From Rugalucina vietnamica (lineage: Eukaryota > Mollusca > Bivalvia > Lucinida > Lucinidae), in the NCBI GenBank assembly GCA_964017185.1, contig OZ024875.1, positions 32,125,456 to 32,189,455 on the forward strand: 64,000 bases of DNA. Reading direction: 5' to 3'. Of the stretch, positions 25,801 to 40,800 are shown in pieces (within the stretch, counting starts at the first letter, position 1; each line of letters opens with the position of its first letter). The position numbers were made by a program, and so were the translations under genes. Under the pieces are notes generated by a model. That model had not been told where the DNA came from. It saw only the letters and a program-made list of their open reading frames with translations, and made no database searches.

Positions 25801-28800
25801 TATACATCTATGTCGTAGTACTAGCGGCTTCCTGGCACAAGAGCTAGTTTGGGAGCAGGAGACCGAAAACTATCGAAAATGGAATTTTTTGACACCCCCC
25901 ATGATATTGGGGGCCCTGGCTACCCATCTCATCCTCTTTCAATCCTGATGAGACTTGCCACATACTTTTATATAACATATACATTTATCACAGTACTAGC
26001 GGCTTCCTGGCACAAGAGCTAGTTTCGGAGCAGTAGACCTAGAAGTGTCGAAAATAGCAAATTCTGTACAGGAAAATATGACCCTAGAGCCGTTGGGGGG
26101 CCTGGCTACCCTCCTCATCCTCTTTCAATCCTGATGAGACTTGCCACATTCATTCATATGTCATATACCTTTATTGCAGTATAAGCGGCTTCCTGGCACA
26201 AGAGCTAGTTTGGGAGCAAGAGACCGAGAAAGATCGAAAATAATTTTTTTGCACCCCCCTCTGACATAGTGGGGGGTCTGGCTACCCATCTCATCCTCTT
26301 TCAATCCTGATGAGACTTGCCACATACTTGTATATACTATACATCTATGTCGTAGTACTAGCGGCTTCCTGGCACAAGAGCTAGTTTGGGAGCAGGAAAC
26401 CGAAAACTCTCGAAAATGGAATTTTTGACACCCCCATGACATTGGGGGCCCTGGCTACCCATCTCATCCTCTTTCAATCCTGATGAGACTTGCCACATAC
26501 TTGTATATACTATACATCTATGTCGTAGTACTAGCGGCTTCCTGGCACAAGAGCTAGTTTGGGAGCAGGAGACCGAAAACTATCGAAAATGGAATTTTTT
26601 GACACCCCCCATGATATTGGGGGCCCTGGCTACCCATCTCATCCTCTTTCAATCCTGATGAGACTTGCCACATACTTTTATATAACATATACATTTATCA
26701 CAGTACTAGCGGCTTCCTGGCACAAGTGCTAGTTTCGGAGCAGTAGACCTAGAAGTGTCGAAAATAGCCAATTCTGTACAGGAAAATATGACCCTAGAGC
26801 CGTTGGGGGGCCTGGCTACCCTCCTCATCCTCTTTCAATCCTGATGAGACTTGCCACATTCATTCATATATCATATACCTTTATTGCAGTATAAGCGGCT
26901 TCCTGGCACAAGAGCTAGTTTGGGAGCAAGAGACCGAGAAAGATCGAAAATAATTTTTTTGCACCCCCCTCTGACATAGTGGGGGGTCTGGCTACCCATC
27001 TCATCCTCTTTCAATCCTGATGAGACTTGCCACATACTTGTATATACTATACATCTATGTCGTAGTACTAGCGGCTTCCTGGCACAAGAGCTAGTTTGGG
27101 AGCAGGAAACCGAAAACTCTCGAAAATGGAATTTTTGACACCCCCCATGACATTGGGGGCCCTGGCTACCCATCTCATCCTCTTTCAATCCTGATGAGAC
27201 TTGCCACATACTTGTATATACTATACATCTATGTCGTAGTACTAGCGGCTTCCTGGCACAAGAGCTAGTTTGGGAGCAGGAGACCGAAAACTATCGAAAA
27301 TGGAATTTTTTGACACCCCCCATGATATTGGGGGCCCTGGCTACCCATCTCATCCTCTTTCAATCCTGATGAGACTTGCCACATACTTTTATATAACATA
27401 TACATTTATCACAGTACTAGCGGCTTCCTGGCACAAGAGCTAGTTTCGGAGCAGTAGACCTAGAAGTGTCGAAAATAGCCAATTCTGTACAGGAAAATAT
27501 GACCCTAGAGCCGTTGGGGGGCCTGGCTACCCTCCTCATCCTCTTTCAATCCTGATGAGACTTGCCACATACATTCATATATCATATACCTTTATTGCAG
27601 TATAAGCGGCTTTCTGGCACAAGAGCTAGTTTGGGAGCAAGAGACCGAGAAAGATCGAAAATAATTTTTTTGCACCCCCCTCTGACATAGTGGGGGGTCT
27701 GGCTACCCATCTCATCCTCTTTCAATCCTGATGAGACTTGCCACATACTTGTATATACTATACATCTATGTCGTAGTACTAGCGGCTTCCTGGCACAAGA
27801 GCTAGTTTGGGAGCAGGAAACCGAAAACTCTCGAAAATGGAATTTTTGACACCCCCATGACATTGGGGGCCCTGGCTACCCATCTCATCCTCTTTCAATC
27901 CTGATGAGACTTGCCACATACTTGTATATACTATACATCTATGTCGTAGTACTAGCGGCTTCCTGGCACAAGAGCTAGTTTGGGAGCAGGAGACCGAAAA
28001 CTATCGAAAATGGAATTTTTTGACACCCCCCATGATATTGGGGGCCCTGGCTACCCATCTCATCCTCTTTCAATCCTGATGAGACTTGCCACATACTTTT
28101 ATATAACATATACATTTATCACAGTACTAGCGGCTTCCTGGCACAAGAGCTAGTTTCGGAGCAGTAGACCTAGAAGTGTCGAAAATAGCAAATTCTGTAC
28201 AGGAAAATATGACCCTAGAGCCGTTGGGGGGCCTGGCTACCCTCCTCATCCTCTTTCAATCCTGATGAGACTTGCCACATTCATTCATATGTCATATACC
28301 TTTATTGCAGTATAAGCGGCTTCCTGGCACAAGAGCTAGTTTGGGAGCAAGAGACCGAGAAAGATCGAAAATAATTTTTTTGCACCCCCCTCTGACATAG
28401 TGGGGGGTCTGGCTACCCATCTCATCCTCTTTCAATCCTGATGAGACTTGCCACATACTTGTATATACTATACATCTATGTCGTAGTACTAGCGGCTTCC
28501 TGGCACAAGAGCTAGTTTGGGAGCAGGAAACCGAAAACTCTCGAAAATGGAATTTTTGACACCCCCATGACATTGGGGGCCCTGGCTACCCATCTCATCC
28601 TCTTTCAATCCTGATGAGACTTGCCACATACTTGTATATACTATACATCTATGTCGTAGTACTAGCGGCTTCCTGGCACAAGAGCTAGTTTGGGAGCAGG
28701 AGACCGAAAACTATCGAAAATGGAATTTTTTGACACCCCCCATGATATTGGGGGCCCTGGCTACCCATCTCATCCTCTTTCAATCCTGATGAGACTTGCC

Positions 28801-31800
28801 ACATACTTTTATATAACATATACATTTATCACAGTACTAGCGGCTTCCTGGCACAAGTGCTAGTTTCGGAGCAGTAGACCTAGAAGTGTCGAAAATAGCC
28901 AATTCTGTACAGGAAAATATGACCCTAGAGCCGTTGGGGGGCCTGGCTACCCTCCTCATCCTCTTTCAATCCTGATGAGACTTGCCACATTCATTCATAT
29001 ATCATATACCTTTATTGCAGTATAAGCGGCTTCCTGGCACAAGAGCTAGTTTGGGAGCAAGAGACCGAGAAAGATCGAAAATAATTTTTTTGCACCCCCC
29101 TCTGACATAGTGGGGGGTCTGGCTACCCATCTCATCCTCTTTCAATCCTGATGAGACTTGCCACATACTTGTATATACTATACATCTATGTCGTAGTACT
29201 AGCGGCTTCCTGGCACAAGAGCTAGTTTGGGAGCAGGAAACCGAAAACTCTCGAAAATGGAATTTTTGACACCCCCCATGACATTGGGGGCCCTGGCTAC
29301 CCATCTCATCCTCTTTCAATCCTGATGAGACTTGCCACATACTTGTATATACTATACATCTATGTCGTAGTACTAGCGGCTTCCTGGCACAAGAGCTAGT
29401 TTGGGAGCAGGAGACCGAAAACTATCGAAAATGGAATTTTTTGACACCCCCCATGATATTGGGAGCCCTGGCTACCCATCTCATCCTCTTTCAATCCTGA
29501 TGAGACTTGCCACATACTTTTATATAACATATACATTTATCACAGTACTAGCGGCTTCCTGGCACAAGAGCTAGTTTCGGAGCAGTAGACCTAGAAGTGT
29601 CGAAAATAGCCAATTCTGTACAGGAAAATATGACCCTAGAGCCGTTGGGGGGCCTGGCTACCCTCCTCATCCTCTTTCAATCCTGATGAGACTTGCCACA
29701 TACATTCATATATCATATACCTTTATTGCAGTATAAGCGGCTTTCTGGCACAAGAGCTAGTTTGGGAGCAAGAGACCGAGAAAGATCGAAAATAATTTTT
29801 TTGCACCCCCCTCTGACATAGTGGGGGGTCTGGCTACCCATCTCATCCTCTTTCAATCCTGATGAGACTTGCCACATACTTGTATATACTATACATCTAT
29901 GTCGTAGTACTAGCGGCTTCCTGGCACAAGAGCTAGTTTGGGAGCAGGAAACCGAAAACTCTCGAAAATGGAATTTTTGACACCCCCATGACATTGGGGG
30001 CCCTGGCTACCCATCTCATCCTCTTTCAATCCTGATGAGACTTGCCACATACTTGTATATACTATACATCTATGTCGTAGTACTAGCGGCTTCCTGGCAC
30101 AAGAGCTAGTTTGGGAGCAGGAGACCGAAAACTATCGAAAATGGAATTTTTTGACACCCCCCATGATATTGGGGGCCCTGGCTACCCATCTCATCCTCTT
30201 TCAATCCTGATGAGACTTGCCACATACTTTTATATAACATATACATTTATCACAGTACTAGCGGCTTCCTGGCACAAGAGCTAGTTTCGGAGCAGTAGAC
30301 CTAGAAGTGTCGAAAATAGCAAATTCTGTACAGGAAAATATGACCCTAGAGCCGTTGGGGGGCCTGGCTACCCTCCTCATCCTCTTTCAATCCTGATGAG
30401 ACTTGCCACATTCATTTATATGTCATATACCTTTATTGCAGTATAAGCGGCTTCCTGGCACAAGAGCTAGTTTGGGAGCAAGAGACCGAGAAAGATCGAA
30501 AATAATTTTTTTGCACCCCCCTCTGACATAGTGGGGGGTCTGGCTACCCATCTCATCCTCTTTCAATCCTGATGAGACTTGCCACATACTTGTATATACT
30601 ATACATCTATGTCGTAGTACTAGCGGCTTCCTGGCACAAGAGCTAGTTTGGGAGCAGGAAACCGAAAACTCTCGAAAATGGAATTTTTGACACCCCCATG
30701 ACATTGGGGGCCCTGGCTACCCATCTCATCCTCTTTCAATCCTGATGAGACTTGCCACATACTTGTATATACTATACATCTATGTCGTAGTACTAGCGGC
30801 TTCCTGGCACAAGAGCTAGTTTGGGAGCAGGAGACCGAAAACTATCGAAAATGGAATTTTTTGACACCCCCCATGATATTGGGGGCCCTGGCTACCCATC
30901 TCATCCTCTTTCAATCCTGATGAGACTTGCCACATACTTTTATATAACATATACATTTATCACAGTACTAGCGGCTTCCTGGCACAAGTGCTAGTTTCGG
31001 AGCAGTAGACCTAGAAGTGTCGAAAATAGCCAATTCTGTACAGGAAAATATGACCCTAGAGCCGTTGGGGGGCCTGGCTACCCTCCTCATCCTCTTTCAA
31101 TCCTGATGAGACTTGCCACATTCATTCATATATCATATACCTTTATTGCAGTATAAGCGGCTTCCTGGCACAAGAGCTAGTTTGGGAGCAAGAGACCGAG
31201 AAAGATCGAAAATAATTTTTTTGCACCCCCCTCTGACATAGTGGGGGGTCTGGCTACCCATCTCATCCTCTTTCAATCCTGATGAGACTTGCCACATACT
31301 TGTATATACTATACATCTATGTCGTAGTACTAGCGGCTTCCTGGCACAAGAGCTAGTTTGGGAGCAGGAAACCGAAAACTCTCGAAAATGGAATTTTTGA
31401 CACCCCCCATGACATTGGGGGCCCTGGCTACCCATCTCATCCTCTTTCAATCCTGATGAGACTTGCCACATACTTGTATATACTATATATCTATGTCGTA
31501 GTACTAGCGGCTTCCTGGCACAAGAGCTAGTTTGGGAGCAGGAGACCGAAAACTATCGAAAATGGAATTTTTTGACACCCCCCATGATATTGGGAGCCCT
31601 GGCTACCCATCTCATCCTCTTTCAATCCTGATGAGACTTGCCACATACTTTTATATAACATATACATTTATCACAGTACTAGCGGCTTCCTGGCACAAGA
31701 GCTAGTTTCGGAGCAGTAGACCTAGAAGTGTCGAAAATAGCCAATTCTGTACAGGAAAATATGACCCTAGAGCCGTTGGGGGGCCTGGCTACCCTCCTCA

Positions 31801-34800
31801 TCCTCTTTCAATCCTGATGAGACTTGCCACATACATTCATATATCATATACCTTTATTGCAGTATAAGCGGCTTTCTGGCACAAGAGCTAGTTTGGGAGC
31901 AAGAGACCGAGAAAGATCGAAAATAATTTTTTTGCACCCCCCTCTGACATAGTGGGGGGTCTGGCTACCCATCTCATCCTCTTTCAATCCTGATGAGACT
32001 TGCCACATACTTGTATATACTATACATCTATGTCGTAGTACTAGCGGCTTCCTGGCACAAGAGCTAGTTTGGGAGCAGGAAACCGAAAACTCTCGAAAAT
32101 GGAATTTTTGACACCCCCATGACATTGGGGGCCCTGGCTACCCATCTCATCCTCTTTCAATCCTGATGAGACTTGCCACATACTTGTATATACTATACAT
32201 CTATGTCGTAGTACTAGCGGCTTCCTGGCACAAGAGCTAGTTTGGGAGCAGGAGACCGAAAACTATCGAAAATGGAATTTTTTGACACCCCCCATGATAT
32301 TGGGGGCCCTGGCTACCCATCTCATCCTCTTTCAATCCTGATGAGACTTGCCACATACTTTTATATAACATATACATTTATCACAGTACTAGCGGCTTCC
32401 TGGCACAAGAGCTAGTTTCGGAGCAGTAGACCTAGAAGTGTCGAAAATAGCAAATTCTGTACAGGAAAATATGACCCTAGAGCCGTTGGGGGGCCTGGCT
32501 ACCCTCCTCATCCTCTTTCAATCCTGATGAGACTTGCCACATTCATTCATATGTCATATACCTTTATTGCAGTATAAGCGGCTTCCTGGCACAAGAGCTA
32601 GTTTGGGAGCAAGAGACCGAGAAAGATCGAAAATAATTTTTTTGCACCCCCCTCTGACATAGTGGGGGGTCTGGCTACCCATCTCATCCTCTTTCAATCC
32701 TGATGAGACTTGCCACATACTTGTATATACTATACATCTATGTCGTAGTACTAGCGGCTTCCTGGCACAAGAGCTAGTTTGGGAGCAGGAAACCGAAAAC
32801 TCTCGAAAATGGAATTTTTGACACCCCCATGACATTGGGGGCCCTGGCTACCCATCTCATCCTCTTTCAATCCTGATGAGACTTGCCACATACTTGTATA
32901 TACTATACATCTATGTCGTAGTACTAGCGGCTTCCTGGCACAAGAGCTAGTTTGGGAGCAGGAGACCGAAAACTATCGAAAATGGAATTTTTTGACACCC
33001 CCCATGATATTGGGGGCCCTGGCTACCCATCTCATCCTCTTTCAATCCTGATGAGACTTGCCACATACTTTTATATAACATATACATTTATCACAGTACT
33101 AGCGGCTTCCTGGCACAAGTGCTAGTTTCGGAGCAGTAGACCTAGAAGTGTCGAAAATAGCCAATTCTGTACAGGAAAATATGACCCTAGAGCCGTTGGG
33201 GGGCCTGGCTACCCTCCTCATCCTCTTTCAATCCTGATGAGACTTGCCACATTCATTCATATATCATATACCTTTATTGCAGTATAAGCGGCTTCCTGGC
33301 ACAAGAGCTAGTTTGGGAGCAAGAGACCGAGAAAGATCGAAAATAATTTTTTTGCACCCCCCTCTGACATAGTGGGGGGTCTGGCTACCCATCTCATCCT
33401 CTTTCAATCCTGATGAGACTTGCCACATACTTGTATATACTATACATCTATGTCGTAGTACTAGCGGCTTCCTGGCACAAGAGCTAGTTTGGGAGCAGGA
33501 AACCGAAAACTCTCGAAAATGGAATTTTTGACACCCCCCATGACATTGGGGGCCCTGGCTACCCATCTCATCCTCTTTCAATCCTGATGAGACTTGCCAC
33601 ATACTTGTATATACTATACATCTATGTCGTAGTACTAGCGGCTTCCTGGCACAAGAGCTAGTTTGGGAGCAGGAGACCGAAAACTATCGAAAATGGAATT
33701 TTTTGACACCCCCCATGATATTGGGGGCCCTGGCTACCCATCTCATCCTCTTTCAATCCTGATGAGACTTGCCACATACTTTTATATAACATATACATTT
33801 ATCACAGTACTAGCGGCTTCCTGGCACAAGAGCTAGTTTCGGAGCAGTAGACCTAGAAGTGTCGAAAATAGCCAATTCTGTACAGGAAAATATGACCCTA
33901 GAGCCGTTGGGGGGCCTGGCTACCCTCCTCATCCTCTTTCAATCCTGATGAGACTTGCCACATACATTCATATATCATATACCTTTATTGCAGTATAAGC
34001 GGCTTTCTGGCACAAGAGCTAGTTTGGGAGCAAGAGACCGAGAAAGATCGAAAATAATTTTTTTGCACCCCCCTCTGACATAGTGGGGGGTCTGGCTACC
34101 CATCTCATCCTCTTTCAATCCTGATGAGACTTGCCACATACTTGTATATACTATACATCTATGTCGTAGTACTAGCGGCTTCCTGGCACAAGAGCTAGTT
34201 TGGGAGCAGGAAACCGAAAACTCTCGAAAATGGAATTTTTGACACCCCCATGACATTGGGGGCCCTGGCTACCCATCTCATCCTCTTTCAATCCTGATGA
34301 GACTTGCCACATACTTGTATATACTATACATCTATGTCGTAGTACTAGCGGCTTCCTGGCACAAGAGCTAGTTTGGGAGCAGGAGACCGAAAACTATCGA
34401 AAATGGAATTTTTTGACACCCCCCATGATATTGGGGGCCCTGGCTACCCATCTCATCCTCTTTCAATCCTGATGAGACTTGCCACATACTTTTATATAAC
34501 ATATACATTTATCACAGTACTAGCGGCTTCCTGGCACAAGAGCTAGTTTCGGAGCAGTAGACCTAGAAGTGTCGAAAATAGCCAATTCTGTACAGGAAAA
34601 TATGACCCTAGAGCCGTTGGGGGGCCTGGCTACCCTCCTCATCCTCTTTCAATCCTGATGAGACTTGCCACATTCATTCATATGTCATATACCTTTATTG
34701 CAGTATAAGCGGCTTCCTGGCACAAGAGCTAGTTTGGGAGCAAGAGACCGAGAAAGATCGAAAATAATTTTTTTGCACCCCCCTCTGACATAGTGGGGGG

Positions 34801-37800
34801 TCTGGCTACCCATCTCATCCTCTTTCAATCCTGATGAGACTTGCCACATACTTGTATATACTATACATCTATGTCGTAGTACTAGCGGCTTCCTGGCACA
34901 AGAGCTAGTTTGGGAGCAGGAAACCGAAAACTCTCGAAAATGGAATTTTTGACACCCCCATGACATTGGGGGCCCTGGCTACCCATCTCATCCTCTTTCA
35001 ATCCTGATGAGACTTGCCACATACTTGTATATACTATACATCTATGTCGTAGTACTAGCGGCTTCCTGGCACAAGAGCTAGTTTGGGAGCAGGAGACCGA
35101 AAACTATCGAAAATGGAATTTTTTGACACCCCCCATGATATTGGGGGCCCTGGCTACCCATCTCATCCTCTTTCAATCCTGATGAGACTTGCCACATACT
35201 TTTATATAACATATACATTTATCACAGTACTAGCGGCTTCCTGGCACAAGTGCTAGTTTCGGAGCAGTAGACCTAGAAGTGTCGAAAATAGCCAATTCTG
35301 TACAGGAAAATATGACCCTAGAGCCGTTGGGGGGCCTGGCTACCCTCCTCATCCTCTTTCAATCCTGATGAGACTTGCCACATTCATTCATATATCATAT
35401 ACCTTTATTGCAGTATAAGCGGCTTCCTGGCACAAGAGCTAGTTTGGGAGCAAGAGACCGAGAAAGATCGAAAATAATTTTTTTGCACCCCCCTCTAACA
35501 TAGTGGGGGGTCTGGCTACCCATCTCATCCTCTTTCAATCCTGATGAGACTTGCCACATACTTGTATATACTATACATCTATGTCGTAGTACTAGCGGCT
35601 TCCTGGCACAAGAGCTAGTTTGGGAGCAGGAAACCGAAAACTCTCGAAAATGGAATTTTTGACACCCCCCATGACATTGGGGGCCCTGGCTACCCATCTC
35701 ATCCTCTTTCAATCCTGATGAGACTTGCCACATACTTGTATATACTATACATCTATGTCGTAGTACTAGCGGCTTCCTGGCACAAGAGCTAGTTTGGGAG
35801 CAGGAGACCGAAAACTATCGAAAATGGAATTTTTTGACACCCCCCATGATATTGGGAGCCCTGGCTACCCATCTCATCCTCTTTCAATCCTGATGAGACT
35901 TGCCACATACTTTTATATAACATATACATTTATCACAGTACTAGCGGCTTCCTGGCACAAGAGCTAGTTTCGGAGCAGTAGACCTAGAAGTGTCGAAAAT
36001 AGCCAATTCTGTACAGGAAAATATGACCCTAGAGCCGTTGGGGGGCCTGGCTACCCTCCTCATCCTCTTTCAATCCTGATGAGACTTGCCACATACATTC
36101 ATATATCATATACCTTTATTGCAGTATAAGCGGCTTTCTGGCACAAGAGCTAGTTTGGGAGCAAGAGACCGAGAAAGATCGAAAATAATTTTTTTGCACC
36201 CCCCTCTGACATAGTGGGGGGTCTGGCTACCCATCTCATCCTCTTTCAATCCTGATGAGACTTGCCACATACTTGTATATACTATACATCTATGTCGTAG
36301 TACTAGCGGCTTCCTGGCACAAGAGCTAGTTTGGGAGCAGGAAACCGAAAACTCTCGAAAATGGAATTTTTGACACCCCCATGACATTGGGGGCCCTGGC
36401 TACCCATCTCATCCTCTTTCAATCCTGATGAGACTTGCCACATACTTGTATATACTATACATCTATGTCGTAGTACTAGCGGCTTCCTGGCACAAGAGCT
36501 AGTTTGGGAGCAGGAGACCGAAAACTATCGAAAATGGAATTTTTTGACACCCCCCATGATATTGGGGGCCCTGGCTACCCATCTCATCCTCTTTCAATCC
36601 TGATGAGACTTGCCACATACTTTTATATAACATATACATTTATCACAGTACTAGCGGCTTCCTGGCACAAGAGCTAGTTTCGGAGCAGTAGACCTAGAAG
36701 TGTCGAAAATAGCAAATTCTGTACAGGAAAATATGACCCTAGAGCCGTTGGGGGGCCTGGCTACCCTCCTCATCCTCTTTCAATCCTGATGAGACTTGCC
36801 ACATTCATTCATATGTCATATACCTTTATTGCAGTATAAGCGGCTTCCTGGCACAAGAGCTAGTTTGGGAGCAAGAGACCGAGAAAGATCGAAAATAATT
36901 TTTTTGCACCCCCCTCTGACATAGTGGGGGGTCTGGCTACCCATCTCATCCTCTTTCAATCCTGATGAGACTTGCCACATACTTGTATATACTATACATC
37001 TATGTCGTAGTACTAGCGGCTTCCTGGCACAAGAGCTAGTTTGGGAGCAGGAAACCGAAAACTCTCGAAAATGGAATTTTTGACACCCCCATGACATTGG
37101 GGGCCCTGGCTACCCATCTCATCCTCTTTCAATCCTGATGAGACTTGCCACATACTTGTATATACTATACATCTATGTCGTAGTACTAGCGGCTTCCTGG
37201 CACAAGAGCTAGTTTGGGAGCAGGAGACCGAAAACTATCGAAAATGGAATTTTTTGACACCCCCCATGATATTGGGGGCCCTGGCTACCCATCTCATCCT
37301 CTTTCAATCCTGATGAGACTTGCCACATACTTTTATATAACATATACATTTATCACAGTACTAGCGGCTTCCTGGCACAAGTGCTAGTTTCGGAGCAGTA
37401 GACCTAGAAGTGTCGAAAATAGCCAATTCTGTACAGGAAAATATGACCCTAGAGCCGTTGGGGGGCCTGGCTACCCTCCTCATCCTCTTTCAATCCTGAT
37501 GAGACTTGCCACATTCATTCATATATCATATACCTTTATTGCAGTATAAGCGGCTTCCTGGCACAAGAGCTAGTTTGGGAGCAAGAGACCGAGAAAGATC
37601 GAAAATAATTTTTTTGCACCCCCCTCTGACATAGTGGGGGGTCTGGCTACCCATCTCATCCTCTTTCAATCCTGATGAGACTTGCCACATACTTGTATAT
37701 ACTATACATCTATGTCGTAGTACTAGCGGCTTCCTGGCACAAGAGCTAGTTTGGGAGCAGGAAACCGAAAACTCTCGAAAATGGAATTTTTGACACCCCC

Positions 37801-40800
37801 CATGACATTGGGGGCCCTGGCTACCCATCTCATCCTCTTTCAATCCTGATGAGACTTGCCACATACTTGTATATACTATACATCTATGTCGTAGTACTAG
37901 CGGCTTCCTGGCACAAGAGCTAGTTTGGGAGCAGGAGACCGAAAACTATCGAAAATGGAATTTTTTGACACCCCCCATGATATTGGGGGCCCTGGCTACC
38001 CATCTCATCCTCTTTCAATCCTGATGAGACTTGCCACATACTTTTATATAACATATACATTTATCACAGTACTAGCGGCTTCCTGGCACAAGAGCTAGTT
38101 TCGGAGCAGTAGACCTAGAAGTGTCGAAAATAGCCAATTCTGTACAGGAAAATATGACCCTAGAGCCGTTGGGGGGCCTGGCTACCCTCCTCATCCTCTT
38201 TCAATCCTGATGAGACTTGCCACATACATTCATATATCATATACCTTTATTGCAGTATAAGCGGCTTTCTGGCACAAGAGCTAGTTTGGGAGCAAGAGAC
38301 CGAGAAAGATCGAAAATAATTTTTTTGCACCCCCCTCTGACATAGTGGGGGGTCTGGCTACCCATCTCATCCTCTTTCAATCCTGATGAGACTTGCCACA
38401 TACTTGTATATACTATACATCTATGTCGTAGTACTAGCGGCTTCCTGGCACAAGAGCTAGTTTGGGAGCAGGAAACCGAAAACTCTCGAAAATGGAATTT
38501 TTGACACCCCCATGACATTGGGGGCCCTGGCTACCCATCTCATCCTCTTTCAATCCTGATGAGACTTGCCACATACTTGTATATACTATACATCTATGTC
38601 GTAGTACTAGCGGCTTCCTGGCACAAGAGCTAGTTTGGGAGCAGGAGACCGAAAACTATCGAAAATGGAATTTTTTGACACCCCCCATGATATTGGGGGC
38701 CCTGGCTACCCATCTCATCCTCTTTCAATCCTGATGAGACTTGCCACATACTTTTATATAACATATACATTTATCACAGTACTAGCGGCTTCCTGGCACA
38801 AGAGCTAGTTTCGGAGCAGTAGACCTAGAAGTGTCGAAAATAGCAAATTCTGTACAGGAAAATATGACCCTAGAGCCGTTGGGGGGCCTGGCTACCCTCC
38901 TCATCCTCTTTCAATCCTGATGAGACTTGCCACATTCATTCATATGTCATATACCTTTATTGCAGTATAAGCGGCTTCCTGGCACAAGAGCTAGTTTGGG
39001 AGCAAGAGACCGAGAAAGATCGAAAATAATTTTTTTGCACCCCCCTCTGACATAGTGGGGGGTCTGGCTACCCATCTCATCCTCTTTCAATCCTGATGAG
39101 ACTTGCCACATACTTGTATATACTATACATCTATGTCGTAGTACTAGCGGCTTCCTGGCACAAGAGCTAGTTTGGGAGCAGGAAACCGAAAACTCTCGAA
39201 AATGGAATTTTTGACACCCCCATGACATTGGGGGCCCTGGCTACCCATCTCATCCTCTTTCAATCCTGATGAGACTTGCCACATACTTGTATATACTATA
39301 CATCTATGTCGTAGTACTAGCGGCTTCCTGGCACAAGAGCTAGTTTGGGAGCAGGAGACCGAAAACTATCGAAAATGGAATTTTTTGACACCCCCCATGA
39401 TATTGGGGGCCCTGGCTACCCATCTCATCCTCTTTCAATCCTGATGAGACTTGCCACATACTTTTATATAACATATACATTTATCACAGTACTAGCGGCT
39501 TCCTGGCACAAGTGCTAGTTTCGGAGCAGTAGACCTAGAAGTGTCGAAAATAGCCAATTCTGTACAGGAAAATATGACCCTAGAGCCGTTGGGGGGCCTG
39601 GCTACCCTCCTCATCCTCTTTCAATCCTGATGAGACTTGCCACATTCATTCATATATCATATACCTTTATTGCAGTATAAGCGGCTTCCTGGCACAAGAG
39701 CTAGTTTGGGAGCAAGAGACCGAGAAAGATCGAAAATAATTTTTTTGCACCCCCCTCTGACATAGTGGGGGGTCTGGCTACCCATCTCATCCTCTTTCAA
39801 TCCTGATGAGACTTGCCACATACTTGTATATACTATACATCTATGTCGTAGTACTAGCGGCTTCCTGGCACAAGAGCTAGTTTGGGAGCAGGAAACCGAA
39901 AACTCTCGAAAATGGAATTTTTGACACCCCCCATGACATTGGGGGCCCTGGCTACCCATCTCATCCTCTTTCAATCCTGATGAGACTTGCCACATACTTG
40001 TATATACTATACATCTATGTCGTAGTACTAGCGGCTTCCTGGCACAAGAGCTAGTTTGGGAGCAGGAGACCGAAAACTATCGAAAATGGAATTTTTTGAC
40101 ACCCCCCATGATATTGGGAGCCCTGGCTACCCATCTCATCCTCTTTCAATCCTGATGAGACTTGCCACATACTTTTATATAACATATACATTTATCACAG
40201 TACTAGCGGCTTCCTGGCACAAGAGCTAGTTTCGGAGCAGTAGACCTAGAAGTGTCGAAAATAGCCAATTCTGTACAGGAAAATATGACCCTAGAGCCGT
40301 TGGGGGGCCTGGCTACCCTCCTCATCCTCTTTCAATCCTGATGAGACTTGCCACATACATTCATATATCATATACCTTTATTGCAGTATAAGCGGCTTTC
40401 TGGCACAAGAGCTAGTTTGGGAGCAAGAGACCGAGAAAGATCGAAAATAATTTTTTTGCACCCCCCTCTGACATAGTGGGGGGTCTGGCTACCCATCTCA
40501 TCCTCTTTCAATCCTGATGAGACTTGCCACATACTTGTATATACTATACATCTATGTCGTAGTACTAGCGGCTTCCTGGCACAAGAGCTAGTTTGGGAGC
40601 AGGAAACCGAAAACTCTCGAAAATGGAATTTTTGACACCCCCATGACATTGGGGGCCCTGGCTACCCATCTCATCCTCTTTCAATCCTGATGAGACTTGC
40701 CACATACTTGTATATACTATACATCTATGTCGTAGTACTAGCGGCTTCCTGGCACAAGAGCTAGTTTGGGAGCAGGAGACCGAAAACTATCGAAAATGGA